NCBI RefSeq assembly: GCF_000513135.1
Contig: NZ_BAUV01000004.1
Coordinates: 62,001 to 126,000, forward strand
Source: Halalkalibacter akibai JCM 9157
Lineage (GTDB): Bacteria; Bacillota; Bacilli; Bacillales; Bacillaceae_D
DNA: 64,000 nucleotides
Direction of reading: 5' to 3'
Shown here: positions 27,168 to 36,325 of the stretch, one piece after another
How the letters are laid out: each line of letters begins with the position of its first letter
Position numbering within the stretch: the first letter of the stretch is position 1
Notes under the pieces: generated by a model
The model's database searches: none
What the model saw: only the letters and a program-made list of their open reading frames with translations
What the model was told of the DNA's origin: nothing
Translations under genes and position numbers: made by a program

Positions 27168-27211
27168 AGAATCATTAGGGAAATGAGCACCCTAAATGAT
27201 TCTTTTTTTTC
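27168..27211 (+). terminator. Terminator between murD and spoVE
   Basis: AGAATCATTAGGG pairs with CCTAAATGATTCT (one-base offset), followed by eight T. It makes spoVE independently expressed. Confidence 0.88.
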
Positions 27212-27325
27212 TTTTTGCTAATGAACGAATAGAGGGACATGTTTCTCTCATCTCGTGCATACGATTAGGTTGAGGGGTTGTACAGTGTACCTTTTTTCTT
27301 AATTCGTGGTGGATGAGGTGTTATT

Positions 27326-28423
27326 ATGCCAAAGATGAAAACAGCGCCCGATTATGTTCTATTGGTTGCTACGATTGCTCTTCTCGCGATCGGGCTAATC
27401 ATGGTATATAGTGCGAGTGCTGCCTGGGCCAATTATAGGTTCGATGATTCGTTTTTCTTTGCTAAGCGTCAGTTGTTTTTTGCGGGCGTTGGTGTAATCG
27501 CGATGCTGTTTATGATGCGGGTTGATTATTGGACATGGAGAACATGGTCTAAAGTTATTGTGATCGTTTGTTTTATTTTACTTGTAATTGTGTTAATACC
27601 TGGAGTTGGACTAGTTCGTGGTGGGGCAAGAAGTTGGCTTGGGGTTGGAGCTTTTTCAATTCAACCTTCAGAGTTTATGAAAATGGCTATGATTGCTTTT
27701 TTAGCAAAATACCTATCTGAAAATCAAAAGAAAATTGTTTCGTTTAAACAGGGTCTCGTTCCATCTCTTTCATTAGTAATGGTAGCTTTTGGAATGATTA
27801 TGCTTCAACCAGATTTGGGTACAGGTGCGGTAATGGTTGGAACATGTGTAATCATGATTTTTGTTGCTGGAGCCAGAATAAGTCATTTCGCTTGGTTAGG
27901 AGTTGTAGGTTTACTCGGTTTTGTTGCCTTAATTGCTTCTGCTCCTTACCGAATAAAGCGAATTACCTCGTTCCTAGATCCGTGGTCTGATCCGCTAGGG
28001 AGCGGTTTTCAGATCATTCAATCTTTGTATGCTATTGGACCAGGTGGGCTAATGGGCATGGGACTAGGAGAAAGTAGACAGAAATATTTTTATTTGCCAG
28101 AACCACAAACAGATTTCATTTTTGCGATATTGTCAGAGGAATTGGGTTTTATCGGGGGATTTGTTGTCTTGTTTTTATTTGGAATCCTTTTATGGAGAGG
28201 AATTCGAATTGCTCTTGGGGCTCCAGACTTATTTGGTAGTTTCCTAGCTGTAGGTATTATTTCAATGGTTGCCATTCAAGTTATGATTAACATTGGCGTT
28301 GTAACTGGACTTATGCCAGTTACAGGCATCACTTTGCCTTTATTAAGTTATGGAGGTTCCTCGTTAACTCTTATGTTAGTATCGCTAGGAGTACTTTTGA
28401 ATATTAGTAGGTATGTAAGGTAA
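27326..28423 (+). CDS. spoVE: SpoVE, SEDS-family glycan polymerase for spore cortex
   Basis: SEDS (FtsW/RodA) polytopic membrane protein that, with SpoVD, makes cortex peptidoglycan. The 365-residue product has about ten membrane segments. Family signatures are ALLAIGLIMVYSASA (about 17-31), RGGARSWLGVGAFSIQPSEFMKMAM (about 93-117, in the long loop), QPDLGTGAVM, the catalytic-loop region with PWSDPLGSGFQIIQSLYAIG, and GITLPLLSYGGSSL near the end. Overall likeness and position point to SpoVE rather than vegetative FtsW. Isolated by terminators on both sides, which fits separate sporulation control. Confidence 0.94.
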   Translation: MPKMKTAPDYVLLVATIALLAIGLIMVYSASAAWANYRFDDSFFFAKRQLFFAGVGVIAMLFMMRVDYWTWRTWSKVIVIVCFILLVIVLIPGVGLVRGGARSWLGVGAFSIQPSEFMKMAMIAFLAKYLSENQKKIVSFKQGLVPSLSLVMVAFGMIMLQPDLGTGAVMVGTCVIMIFVAGARISHFAWLGVVGLLGFVALIASAPYRIKRITSFLDPWSDPLGSGFQIIQSLYAIGPGGLMGMGLGESRQKYFYLPEPQTDFIFAILSEELGFIGGFVVLFLFGILLWRGIRIALGAPDLFGSFLAVGIISMVAIQVMINIGVVTGLMPVTGITLPLLSYGGSSLTLMLVSLGVLLNISRYVR

Positions 28424-28431
28424 GTAGGATG

Positions 28432-28471
28432 AAAACTGAGTGAAAGGCTAATCGCCATACTCAGTTTTTTT
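28432..28471 (+). terminator. Terminator of spoVE
   Basis: AAAACTGAGT and ACTCAGTTTTTTT form the stem and tail. Confidence 0.85.
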
Positions 28472-28618
28472 ACTTTTATAATGACTAAACAAGAACCCTA
28501 GCTTCAGTGTAAAATTATGAAAGAAAATAGAATAACAAAAAACAAATAGGAATCGTGTATAATACAAGTTCTGTTCATGATAAAATGATAATAATCAATT
28601 TTTTCTGGGAGGAAACAA

Positions 28619-29713
28619 ATGAGAGTAATAGTAAGTGGAGGCGGTACGGGAGGGCATATTTACCCTGCTTTATCTCTTATTAATGAAATTAAAAGAAAAC
28701 ATAAAAATGCTGAAATCTTATATATCGGTACAGAAAAGGGGCTTGAAGCTGATATTGTTCCAAGAGCAGGAATTCCATTTGAAACTATACATATCTCTGG
28801 ATTTCAACGAAAACTTTCTGTAGAGAATGTGAAAACCATTGCTCGTTTTATAACGGGAACACAAAAAGCAAAAAAAATAATAAAAAACTTCAAACCAGAT
28901 GTAGTGATAGGTACTGGGGGATATGTGTGTGGTCCTGTTGTTTATGCAGCCTCCAAGTTAAAAATCCCTACAGTAATACATGAGCAAAATAGCGTACCAG
29001 GTTTAACAAATAAGTTTCTGAGTAAATATGTTGATAAGGTTGCTATTTGTTTTGAGGAAGCAAGGTCTTTTTTTCCAAATAAAAAAGTTGTGTTTACTGG
29101 AAATCCGAGAGCATCCGATGTTATGCATGTTGACCCTGTAGCTGGTCGTACATCGCTAGGGTTAGATGCTAGCAAGAGAACGGTTTTAATTGTAGGTGGA
29201 AGTAGAGGGGCACGTCCAATAAATGATGCTTTTACTTCTGTTATTGATGAATGGACTCATAAGAATTACCAGGTTGTTTATGTAACGGGTGCTGTTCACT
29301 ATGATACTGTAATGGAAAAAGTAAAATTGGCTGCTCAATCTAAAAATGTTATTATAAAACCGTTTATTCATAATATGCCCGATGTTCTTGGGGCGGTTGA
29401 TTTAATCGTGGCGCGTGCTGGAGCAACGACACTAGCTGAAATAACGGCGCTAGGATTGCCTAGCATATTAATTCCAAGTCCATATGTGACAAACAATCAT
29501 CAAGAAAAAAATGCCCTCTCCTTGAAAAATACTGGAGCCGCCATCGTATATAACGAAAAAGAAATGAATGGTCAATTATTATTAAAAGATATTGATCAAA
29601 TCTTTAATGAACAAGGTAAATGGGATAAGATGCATACGGCAGCTGAAAAGCTCGGTGTGCCGGATGCCGCGGAAAATGTATATCAACTTCTAGTAGAAGT
29701 ATCAACTGTATAA
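28619..29713 (+). CDS. murG: MurG N-acetylglucosaminyltransferase
   Basis: Adds GlcNAc to lipid I to form lipid II on the cytoplasmic membrane face. The 364-residue GT-B protein has the N-terminal glycine loop [15 protein letters not shown] (about 6-20), [37 protein letters not shown] and the C-terminal donor-site [11 protein letters not shown] and [15 protein letters not shown] 28619 is preceded by GGGAGGAAACAA. A TATAAT at about 28557 suggests a promoter of its own after the spoVE terminator. Confidence 0.96.
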   Translation: MRVIVSGGGTGGHIYPALSLINEIKRKHKNAEILYIGTEKGLEADIVPRAGIPFETIHISGFQRKLSVENVKTIARFITGTQKAKKIIKNFKPDVVIGTGGYVCGPVVYAASKLKIPTVIHEQNSVPGLTNKFLSKYVDKVAICFEEARSFFPNKKVVFTGNPRASDVMHVDPVAGRTSLGLDASKRTVLIVGGSRGARPINDAFTSVIDEWTHKNYQVVYVTGAVHYDTVMEKVKLAAQSKNVIIKPFIHNMPDVLGAVDLIVARAGATTLAEITALGLPSILIPSPYVTNNHQEKNALSLKNTGAAIVYNEKEMNGQLLLKDIDQIFNEQGKWDKMHTAAEKLGVPDAAENVYQLLVEVSTV

Positions 29714-29838
29714 TGTTATAAAAATAAACAATAACTGAACGAATTGTTAGGTGTGCAACATGAATGCACATATTATGGGCTCATGCATAGTTTAACAATA
29801 GTTAGTTACTTCTTAGAGCATGAAATGAGGGAACTATT

Positions 29839-30759
29839 ATGGAACAATTTCTAAATCAATTGAAAAAAGAGAATATTGGTGTTGTAAAAGAACAGGAATC
29901 TCTAGCTAATCACACAACTTGGAGAATAGGTGGTCCTGCTGATGTGCTTGTGGAGCCTGATGGCTTAGAAAACCTTAAACGTCTAATGGAGCTTGTTAAT
30001 GAGCACCAAGTTGAGTGGCGGGTTATTGGGCGCGGCTCTAATCTATTGGTTGCTGATGGTGGTATTGAAGGTGTTGTGATCAAGCTAGGTAAAGGAATGG
30101 ATCATCTTAAGATTGATGAAGATGTAATTAAAGTCGGTGGTGGATATCCGTTAATTAAATTAGCAACTTTAATTAGTCGTGAAGGTCTTTCTGGACTAGA
30201 GTTTGCAGGAGGGATACCTGGTTCTGTTGGTGGAGCTGTTTTCATGAATGCAGGTGCGCATGGATCTGACATTTCGAAGATTTTAAAGGAAGCACTTATT
30301 CTTTTTCCTGATGGACGACTAGAGTGGATTAAAGCTGAAGAGATGGGGTTCTCATATCGCACATCAAGACTTCAAAAAGAAAAAGGAATTTGTGTAGAAG
30401 CTATTTTTCAATTAGAAAAAGGTGAAAAAGAAGAGATCGTAAAACATATGCAAGCCAATAAGGATTATCGTCGTGATTCACAGCCTTGGAAGCATCCAAC
30501 TTGTGGAAGTGTGTTTAGAAACCCATTACCTAACTATGCTGGACAATTAATAGAAGAAGCTGGGTTAAAAGGGTTCCAAATTGGTGGAGCGCAAATTTCA
30601 CCTATGCATGCTAATTTTATTGTGAATGTTGAAGATGCAAAAGCACAAGATGTTTTAGATCTGATTACACATGTAAAAGAGACAATAAAGACTAAACATA
30701 ATATTGAGATTGAAACAGAAGTAGAAATGATTGGGCGCTCAAAAGAAAACGAAAAATAG
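29839..30759 (+). CDS. murB: UDP-N-acetylenolpyruvoylglucosamine reductase
   Basis: FAD-dependent enzyme that reduces UDP-GlcNAc-enolpyruvate to UDP-MurNAc with NADPH. The 306-residue product shows the FAD-binding [15 protein letters not shown] (about 26-40), [38 protein letters not shown] (about 117-140) and the C-terminal CGSVFRNP with the catalytic Ser and [12 protein letters not shown]. Compact Bacillus type. The 125-base gap after murG has no strong terminator. Confidence 0.95.
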   Translation: MEQFLNQLKKENIGVVKEQESLANHTTWRIGGPADVLVEPDGLENLKRLMELVNEHQVEWRVIGRGSNLLVADGGIEGVVIKLGKGMDHLKIDEDVIKVGGGYPLIKLATLISREGLSGLEFAGGIPGSVGGAVFMNAGAHGSDISKILKEALILFPDGRLEWIKAEEMGFSYRTSRLQKEKGICVEAIFQLEKGEKEEIVKHMQANKDYRRDSQPWKHPTCGSVFRNPLPNYAGQLIEEAGLKGFQIGGAQISPMHANFIVNVEDAKAQDVLDLITHVKETIKTKHNIEIETEVEMIGRSKENEK

Positions 30760-30803
30760 CTTAAATTTATCCAAATATATGGTACAATTGATCGTATCAT
30801 TAT

Positions 30804-30839
30804 ACTCCTTCCACAAAATCACAAAAGGGTGGAAGGAGT
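30804..30839. repeat. Perfect 11-bp inverted repeat between murB and divIB
   Basis: ACTCCTTCCAC (30804-30814) and GTGGAAGGAGT (30829-30839) flank a 14-base loop. No T run follows. The right arm contains GGAAGGAG but is too far from the divIB start to be its ribosome site. Confidence 0.55.
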
Positions 30840-30878
30840 CATTTATGTTAGTCTGTAAGTTAGTCGGGGGAATCAAAG

Positions 30879-31661
30879 ATGAGCAAGGAAAAGGTAATTA
30901 CCATAAATGAGAGAATTCCATCGCTGAAAGAGCAGCGAAAACAGCGTGCTAACAGGCGTTTGCTGTTTTTTTTATCTTTCTTTTTCCTACTTTTGTTATT
31001 AATGGTTTATTTTCAATCTCCTTTAAGCCATGTAAGAAATGTTATTGTTGAAGAAAACTATTTTGTTACAGATGATGAGATCATTAGGCTTAGTAACATA
31101 GATAGTGGGACAAGTATGTGGTCGATTGAAAAACAAGAGATTGAAAATAGACTTGTTAATCATAGAGAAATTGCCTCAGCGAGCGTTGAACAGCGCTTTC
31201 CTAATACAATCAGAATTCAAATTAAGGAATACGCTAGAATTGGATATCTATATCAAGAGGATAAGTACTTTCCAATACTAGAAACAGGCCTTTATTTAGA
31301 TGAACTTCCTAGACATGTTTTTCCTTCAGATGCACCATTGTTAATTGGTTTTGAGCAAGGAGATGAATTGAAAGAACTTTCTGCTGAACTACAAAAAGTT
31401 CCTAGTGAATTAATTGAGCGTATTTCTGAGATCTTCTATCGGCCTACAGATCATGATGCTTTCGCTATTGTGTTATTGATGACAGATGGGATTGAAGTTC
31501 ATACTTCAATAAGAGATTTCTCAGGAAATTTATCTTCATATGCTGCGATTGTTAAGGAGTTAGATACCAATAAAAAAGGAATTCTTCATTTAAGAATGAG
31601 TCCATATTTTGAAGAATTTGAGTCAGAAGAGGAGGAGTTAAAAAGTGAGAGTGAGGGGTAA
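30879..31661 (+). CDS. divIB: Cell division protein DivIB (FtsQ)
   Basis: Bitopic divisome protein that stabilises FtsL and DivIC at the septum. The 260-residue product has a basic cytoplasmic N-terminus (1-26), one membrane segment (about 28-46, LLFFLSFFFLLLLLMVYF), a POTRA domain (about 50-120, SHVRNVIVEENYFVTDDEII) and the FtsQ/DivIB beta domain, with an acidic tail. The ribosome site is a weak GGGGGAATC. Its 3' end overlaps ylxW by 17 bases. Confidence 0.93.
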   Translation: MSKEKVITINERIPSLKEQRKQRANRRLLFFLSFFFLLLLLMVYFQSPLSHVRNVIVEENYFVTDDEIIRLSNIDSGTSMWSIEKQEIENRLVNHREIASASVEQRFPNTIRIQIKEYARIGYLYQEDKYFPILETGLYLDELPRHVFPSDAPLLIGFEQGDELKELSAELQKVPSELIERISEIFYRPTDHDAFAIVLLMTDGIEVHTSIRDFSGNLSSYAAIVKELDTNKKGILHLRMSPYFEEFESEEEELKSESEG

Positions 31662-32361
31662 ACATGTTATCTTATCCTTTGTCTTACTTGTGACTGGCTT
31701 TATCTTAGCACTTAGTTATGATACGACGAGTGAACGTAATATGTCTCTTATACCTGGGTATGAACGTCAGTGGGATCTTGAAGATGAGCTTAGAAATCAA
31801 GTGATTATGGAACAAACGGCGAATCGTAACTTGCAAGAAGAGCTTCGTTTATATCAAGCACAGGTTAGAGAACTCGAAAATAACTTAGCTTCCATGGATG
31901 AGGAGCAAGAAGTAAAAGCTCAGAATTTATTAGAAGATATTGAGAGGTTAAGAAAGCTAGTTGGTCAAGTAAAGGTACAAGGGCCTGGAATTGAAATATC
32001 TTTAGAAGACGCAGAATATGTACCAGATGGTGAAAACCCAAATAATTATATTGTTCATGAATTTCATATTCAACGGGTGGTCCACGAATTATTTGTAGCT
32101 GGAGCAGAAGCTATCGCGATAAATGGGTTTAGACTTTCTCACCAATCTTATATTCAATGTACGGGTCCGGTTATTCGAGTAGATGGAAATACATCTTCAG
32201 CTCCTTTCGTTATAACCGCAATAGGAGACGCAGATCATTTAGAATCAGCGATTACGCTAACAGGTGGGGTGCAACAGCAACTATTAAATGATGAGATTAG
32301 CGTTAGGCTTCAAAAGAAAAACTCAATAACACTAGATCCTCATTTGGTAGAAAGAGGGTGA
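31645..32361 (+). CDS. ylxW: YlxW, DUF881 protein
   Basis: A 238-residue protein with one N-terminal membrane segment (about 5-22), a long extracytoplasmic coiled coil (about 40-105) and a DUF881 domain (about 110-235, with GPGIEISLEDAEY and GAEAIAINGFRL). The function is unknown; homologues always sit between divIB and ftsA in Bacillaceae, with the DUF881 fold thought to be ACT-like. The GTG start follows GAGGAGGAG, itself within divIB. Confidence 0.87.
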   Translation: MRVRGKHVILSFVLLVTGFILALSYDTTSERNMSLIPGYERQWDLEDELRNQVIMEQTANRNLQEELRLYQAQVRELENNLASMDEEQEVKAQNLLEDIERLRKLVGQVKVQGPGIEISLEDAEYVPDGENPNNYIVHEFHIQRVVHELFVAGAEAIAINGFRLSHQSYIQCTGPVIRVDGNTSSAPFVITAIGDADHLESAITLTGGVQQQLLNDEISVRLQKKNSITLDPHLVERG

Positions 32362-32367
32362 GCATCT

Positions 32368-33075
32368 ATGAATAAAAAATATACCTTTACGATTGTTACA
32401 TTTATCATTGGTTTTATGCTTGCCATCCAATTTCAATCCACTCAAGAACCAGTCGTGCGAGACACAAGGGACATTCGAGAAATAAGGAGAGAACTTTTAG
32501 CAGAACAAGAAAAGAGACAAGCACTGAACTTAGAAGTTGAAAAGGTGCAATCTCTCCTTGCTCAGTATGAGAGTGCTTCGCTAGACCGAGAACAAGATAT
32601 AACAGAAGTGTTGTTACAACAAGTAGAAGAGCTAAGAAAAGAAGCCGGCTTGCTAGCTGTCAATGGAGAAGGTGTGGTTATTACGATTGATACGGCATAT
32701 AACGACCAATTTTTTGGTCAAGCTCGTAGAACACCTCCGCCAGATGTTTTTCGGTTTCTTATCAACGAATTAAATATTTATGGGGCTCAGGAAATTGCTG
32801 TAGGAAACGAAAGAATCATTGCAAACTCAGCTTTTCGAAGTGTGAACGGTATAACCTACTTAAACAACCGGAGACTCCCCCCTCTTCCTATAGAGATTAA
32901 GATCGTGTCGGACAAAGCCGAGAAACTTCAAAATCAAATGATTGTCTCCGCTTCTGTAGAAGAGTTTGAAATTGAAGGATATACGTTAACGATTGAGAAA
33001 ATGGATGAAGTGGAAGTTCCGGCATACGATCAAACTAGACGTGTCCGATTTATGGAAGAAGTAAAGGAGGGGTAA
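32368..33075 (+). CDS. ylxX: YlxX, second DUF881 protein
   Basis: A 235-residue paralogue of YlxW: membrane segment at about 5-21, coiled coil about 30-95, and a DUF881 domain with VNGEGVVITIDTAYN and GAQEIAVGNERI. It starts 6 bases after ylxW. Duplication of this family in tandem is the normal state in Bacillus. The function is unknown; a wall- or division-related scaffold role is inferred only from the neighbours. Confidence 0.86.
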   Translation: MNKKYTFTIVTFIIGFMLAIQFQSTQEPVVRDTRDIREIRRELLAEQEKRQALNLEVEKVQSLLAQYESASLDREQDITEVLLQQVEELRKEAGLLAVNGEGVVITIDTAYNDQFFGQARRTPPPDVFRFLINELNIYGAQEIAVGNERIIANSAFRSVNGITYLNNRRLPPLPIEIKIVSDKAEKLQNQMIVSASVEEFEIEGYTLTIEKMDEVEVPAYDQTRRVRFMEEVKEG

Positions 33076-33078
33076 TTT

Positions 33079-33432
33079 ATGTGGGTTCCGATTATTGGTT
33101 TGATCATCGGGGTTATTTTAGGATTAATGACAGACTTTCGTGTGCCTGCTGAATACTCAAGTTATTTATCAATTGCAGTCTTAGCAGCTTTAGATACATT
33201 GTTCGGGGGCATAAGAGCTTATTTACAAGATACGTTTGATTCAAATGTGTTTTTGACAGGATTTTTCTTTAATATACTTTTAGCTGCAGGTTTAGCTTTT
33301 CTAGGTGTCCATCTTGGTGTAGACTTATACTTAGCAGCAATATTTGCCTTTGGTGTTCGTTTATTTAATAACATAGCTGTAATTCGAAGGTTATTGCTCT
33401 CAAATTGGCAATCTAAGCCTTCGAAATGGTGA
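33079..33432 (+). CDS. sbp: Small basic protein Sbp (DUF1290)
   Basis: A 117-residue membrane protein with about three or four hydrophobic segments: WVPIIGLIIGVILGLM at the start, LSIAVLAALDTLFGGIRAYLQD in the middle and FFFNILLAAGLAFLGVHLGVDLYLAAIFAFG towards the end. It has a basic C-terminus. The ribosome site AAAGGAGGGG lies in the ylxX end. It forms a small operon with ylxW and ylxX; the function is unknown. Confidence 0.9.
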   Translation: MWVPIIGLIIGVILGLMTDFRVPAEYSSYLSIAVLAALDTLFGGIRAYLQDTFDSNVFLTGFFFNILLAAGLAFLGVHLGVDLYLAAIFAFGVRLFNNIAVIRRLLLSNWQSKPSKW

Positions 33433-33498
33433 ATTGATACTAGACGAGTGTAAGGCATTGTGAAAAAATATAAAAATTTTAGAAATCAGCGTTTATAA

Positions 33499-33527
33499 AA
33501 AGGATAACTGTATTTAATGTTGAATTA
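33499..33527 (+). promoter_or_regulatory. Candidate SigH promoter for ftsA-ftsZ
   Basis: AAAGGATAA (33499-33507), 11 bp, GTTGAATTA (33519-33527). Both boxes fit the SigH consensus (RnAGGAwWW, 11-12 bp, RnnGAATww) fully. B. subtilis ftsAZ is known to have a SigH promoter that raises FtsZ at the onset of sporulation. A TATAAT at 33531-33536 could serve a SigA promoter, but with a poor -35. Confidence 0.65.
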
Positions 33528-33621
33528 GTCTATAATCTATCAATTATGCAAAATGAAACTTAATTTAATAGAGAATATAGTTATCTTATTAGACGCATGA
33601 ATTACAAGGAGGTGCCACAGA

Positions 33622-34911
33622 TTGAACAACAACGAGATTTACGTAAGTTTAGACATCGGTACATCCAATGTCAGAGTGATAATTGGAGAAATGTCAAATG
33701 GTTCAATGAATATTATTGGAGTTGGAAAGTCAAACTCAGAAGGAATAAAAAAAGGTTCAATTGTTGATATTGACGAAACAGTGCAATCTATTCGAAGAGC
33801 GGTTGAACAAGCTGAACGAATGGTTGGACTTTCGATAAAACAAGTGGTAGTTGGAGTAAATGGAAATCATGTCCAACTTCAGCCATGTCATGGAGTAGTG
33901 GCTGTCTCTAGTTCCGATAGAGAAATTGGAGATGATGACATCACTCGAGTGATTGATGCAGCTCAAGTGGTCTCTATTCCTCCAGAAAGAGAAATTATTG
34001 ATGTAATTCCAAAACAATTTGTAGTTGATGGATTGGATGAAATTAATGATCCTCGTGGTATGATAGGTGTTAGATTGGAAATGGAAGGTATGATTATCAC
34101 AGGGTCGAAAACGGTCTTACATAACCTCCTTCGCTGTGTAGAACGAGCTGGACTCCAAGTTGCCGATATTTGCTTGCAACCATTAGCCACTAGTTCTGTC
34201 GCGATTTCTAAAGACGAAAAAAGCTTAGGTGTTTGTTTAGTAGATATTGGTGGCGGTTCTACCACGATCTCTATCTTTGAACAAGGAACTTTGCAACAAA
34301 CATCTGTTTTGCCAATTGGTGGAGATCATATTACAAATGATATTGCTATTGGTTTACGCACTTCTACAGATGAAGCAGAACGCCTTAAAACAAAACACGG
34401 TCATTCATTTATTGAAGATGCTTCACAAGATGAAAGATTTGATGTTACGACAATTGGACGTTCAGAAACAGAAGAATGTACACAATATGATCTTGCTCAT
34501 ATTATAGAACCTAGAGTTGAAGAAATCTTCGAACTAGTTTACCGTGAAGTAAACAGATTTGGGTATCGTGATTTCCCTAGTGGTTATGTGTTAACTGGAG
34601 GGACAGTCATGATTCCAGGCGTTCTTGATTTAGCGAGTGAGCTGTTACAAGGGAATGTGAGAATTGCCGTTCCTGATTATTTAGGTGTTAGAGAACCACA
34701 GTATACTGCTGGGGTTGGGTTAATTCAATTTGCTTATAAAAACGTGAAGGTTCAAGGAAAAGAAGTCGCAGCTGCTGTGAGTGTAGCCGAAACTTATCAA
34801 GAATCTAAGCCAAAGCGTGAAAGTAACGAAACTGCTTCAAAATCAAAAAATAATGAAAAATCAAATTCAAAAGGCAAAATGAAAAACTGGTTTAAAGTCT
34901 TTTTTGAATAG
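33622..34911 (+). CDS. ftsA: Cell division protein FtsA
   Basis: Actin-like ATPase that tethers FtsZ to the membrane. The 429-residue product has the actin fold signatures YVSLDIGTSNVRVIIGE (about 6-22), CLVDIGGGSTTISIF (about 204-218) and SGYVLTGGTVMIPGV (about 315-329). The acidic/basic linker ends in KNWFKVFFE, a C-terminal amphipathic membrane-targeting helix. It begins with TTG, preceded by AAGGAGGTG at ideal spacing, giving the conserved MNNNE start. ftsZ follows after 37 bases. Confidence 0.95.
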   Translation: MNNNEIYVSLDIGTSNVRVIIGEMSNGSMNIIGVGKSNSEGIKKGSIVDIDETVQSIRRAVEQAERMVGLSIKQVVVGVNGNHVQLQPCHGVVAVSSSDREIGDDDITRVIDAAQVVSIPPEREIIDVIPKQFVVDGLDEINDPRGMIGVRLEMEGMIITGSKTVLHNLLRCVERAGLQVADICLQPLATSSVAISKDEKSLGVCLVDIGGGSTTISIFEQGTLQQTSVLPIGGDHITNDIAIGLRTSTDEAERLKTKHGHSFIEDASQDERFDVTTIGRSETEECTQYDLAHIIEPRVEEIFELVYREVNRFGYRDFPSGYVLTGGTVMIPGVLDLASELLQGNVRIAVPDYLGVREPQYTAGVGLIQFAYKNVKVQGKEVAAAVSVAETYQESKPKRESNETASKSKNNEKSNSKGKMKNWFKVFFE

Positions 34912-34948
34912 AAACAATCGGGATTTAGTCTGATTAGGGGGACCTTAC

Positions 34949-36094
34949 ATGTTAGAGTTTGAAATGGATATGGATCAATTAGCACAAATAAAAGTTATCG
35001 GAGTTGGCGGTGGCGGAAGCAACGCTGTTAATCGTATGATCGAAAATGGGTTACAAGGTGTAGATTTTATTGCCGTTAATACGGATGCACAGGCCCTTCA
35101 TCTATCGAAAGCTGAAGCGAAATTACAACTTGGCGGTAAACTTACTAGAGGTTTAGGAGCAGGTGCTAATCCTGATATTGGTAAAAAGGCGGCTGAAGAA
35201 AGTCGCGAGCAACTTGAAGAAGTATTGCAAGGTGCTGATATGGTCTTCATAACAGCTGGAATGGGTGGAGGAACTGGTACAGGTGCTGCCCCAGTAATTG
35301 CTGAAGTCGCAAAAGAATTAGGCGCGTTAACGGTTGGAGTTGTTACACGTCCGTTTACATTTGAAGGCCGCAAACGCTCTACGCACGCTGCTGCGGGTAT
35401 TCAAGCGTTAAAAGAAAAAGTTGATACGCTGATTGTCATTCCAAATGATCGTTTACTTGAAATTGTTGACAAGAATACGCCTATGTTAGAAGCTTTTAGA
35501 GAAGCGGATAACGTCTTACGTCAAGGTGTACAAGGTATTTCTGATTTGATTGCCGTTCCTGGACTAATTAACCTTGATTTTGCAGATGTTAAAACAATCA
35601 TGAGTGAAAAAGGATCTGCATTAATGGGGATTGGAATTGCAACTGGTGAGAACCGTGCTAGTGAAGCAGCTAAAAAAGCTATTTCAAGTCCGCTATTAGA
35701 AACGTCAGTGGATGGTGCACAAGGTGTTCTTATGAACATTACAGGTGGTTCTAACTTATCGCTTTACGAAGTACATGAGGCAGCAGAGATTGTTTCAGCA
35801 GCTTCTGATACGGAAGTAAATATGATTTTTGGATCAGTTATTAATGAAAATTTAAAAGATGAAATTGTCGTTACGGTTATCGCAACAGGCTTTGATGATG
35901 TGCCGGGCCCTGTTAACAATCACAATCAACGACCAGTTGTCTCTAAAGTAAATAAGGGACAAGCTAGTCAACCGCAAGCACAAGAAGAACCAAAAGAAAG
36001 CCGTTTTGCCCAACCAAGTCCTTCAACTCCAGAGCCAACAGATACACTAGATATTCCTACATTTTTACGTAATCGTAGAAACCGAAATCGTTAA
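34949..36094 (+). CDS. ftsZ: Cell division protein FtsZ
   Basis: Tubulin-like GTPase that forms the Z ring. The 381-residue product has the N-terminal [15 protein letters not shown], the tubulin signature [13 protein letters not shown] (about 104-116), the T7 loop [11 protein letters not shown] with the catalytic Asp, a low-complexity linker rich in Q, P and E (about 318-360), and the C-terminal peptide [15 protein letters not shown] that binds FtsA, SepF and other partners. ATG 34949 is preceded by AGGGGGA. Confidence 0.97.
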   Translation: MLEFEMDMDQLAQIKVIGVGGGGSNAVNRMIENGLQGVDFIAVNTDAQALHLSKAEAKLQLGGKLTRGLGAGANPDIGKKAAEESREQLEEVLQGADMVFITAGMGGGTGTGAAPVIAEVAKELGALTVGVVTRPFTFEGRKRSTHAAAGIQALKEKVDTLIVIPNDRLLEIVDKNTPMLEAFREADNVLRQGVQGISDLIAVPGLINLDFADVKTIMSEKGSALMGIGIATGENRASEAAKKAISSPLLETSVDGAQGVLMNITGGSNLSLYEVHEAAEIVSAASDTEVNMIFGSVINENLKDEIVVTVIATGFDDVPGPVNNHNQRPVVSKVNKGQASQPQAQEEPKESRFAQPSPSTPEPTDTLDIPTFLRNRRNRNR

Positions 36095-36095
36095 A

Positions 36096-36116
36096 AACAA
36101 GGCTGAACTTGTTTGT
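36096..36116 (+). terminator. Weak hairpin after ftsZ
   Basis: AAACAAG and CTTGTTT pair around a 6-base loop right after the ftsZ stop, but with only a broken T run. It may be a weak terminator. Confidence 0.35.
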
Positions 36117-36261
36117 CTTTATAAAAAAGGCAAATTGGTTTAGCTTTTTCTTTTCTCATTACTTCGTTCACACCACAATCTAGCTTTTATTATTTCCCAG
36201 TTATCCAGCTGACAATATCTCTTAAAATTTCTCAAAATAACCCCCACTTGCTTGTCATGAA

Positions 36262-36295
36262 GCGACAGACTTCTTAATAGAATGTGTAATATACT
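36262..36295 (+). promoter_or_regulatory. Candidate Spo0A-activated spoIIG promoter with 22-bp spacing
   Basis: The -10 TATACT is at 36290-36295. Exactly 22 bp upstream is GCGACA (36262-36267), which overlaps AGCGACA, close to the reverse 0A-box core TTCGACA. The B. subtilis spoIIG promoter is known for just this 22-bp spacing and for a Spo0A box over the -35. The box match is imperfect, so this is provisional. Confidence 0.45.
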
Positions 36296-36325
36296 TGTTT
36301 CAAATCAATGGATGTGGAGATTGAT

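Noticed and set aside
36096-36325. Missing serine protease genes between ftsZ and spoIIGA
   Set aside because: B. subtilis has bpr there; its absence here is ordinary variation among Bacillaceae and not a deletion scar that can be shown.
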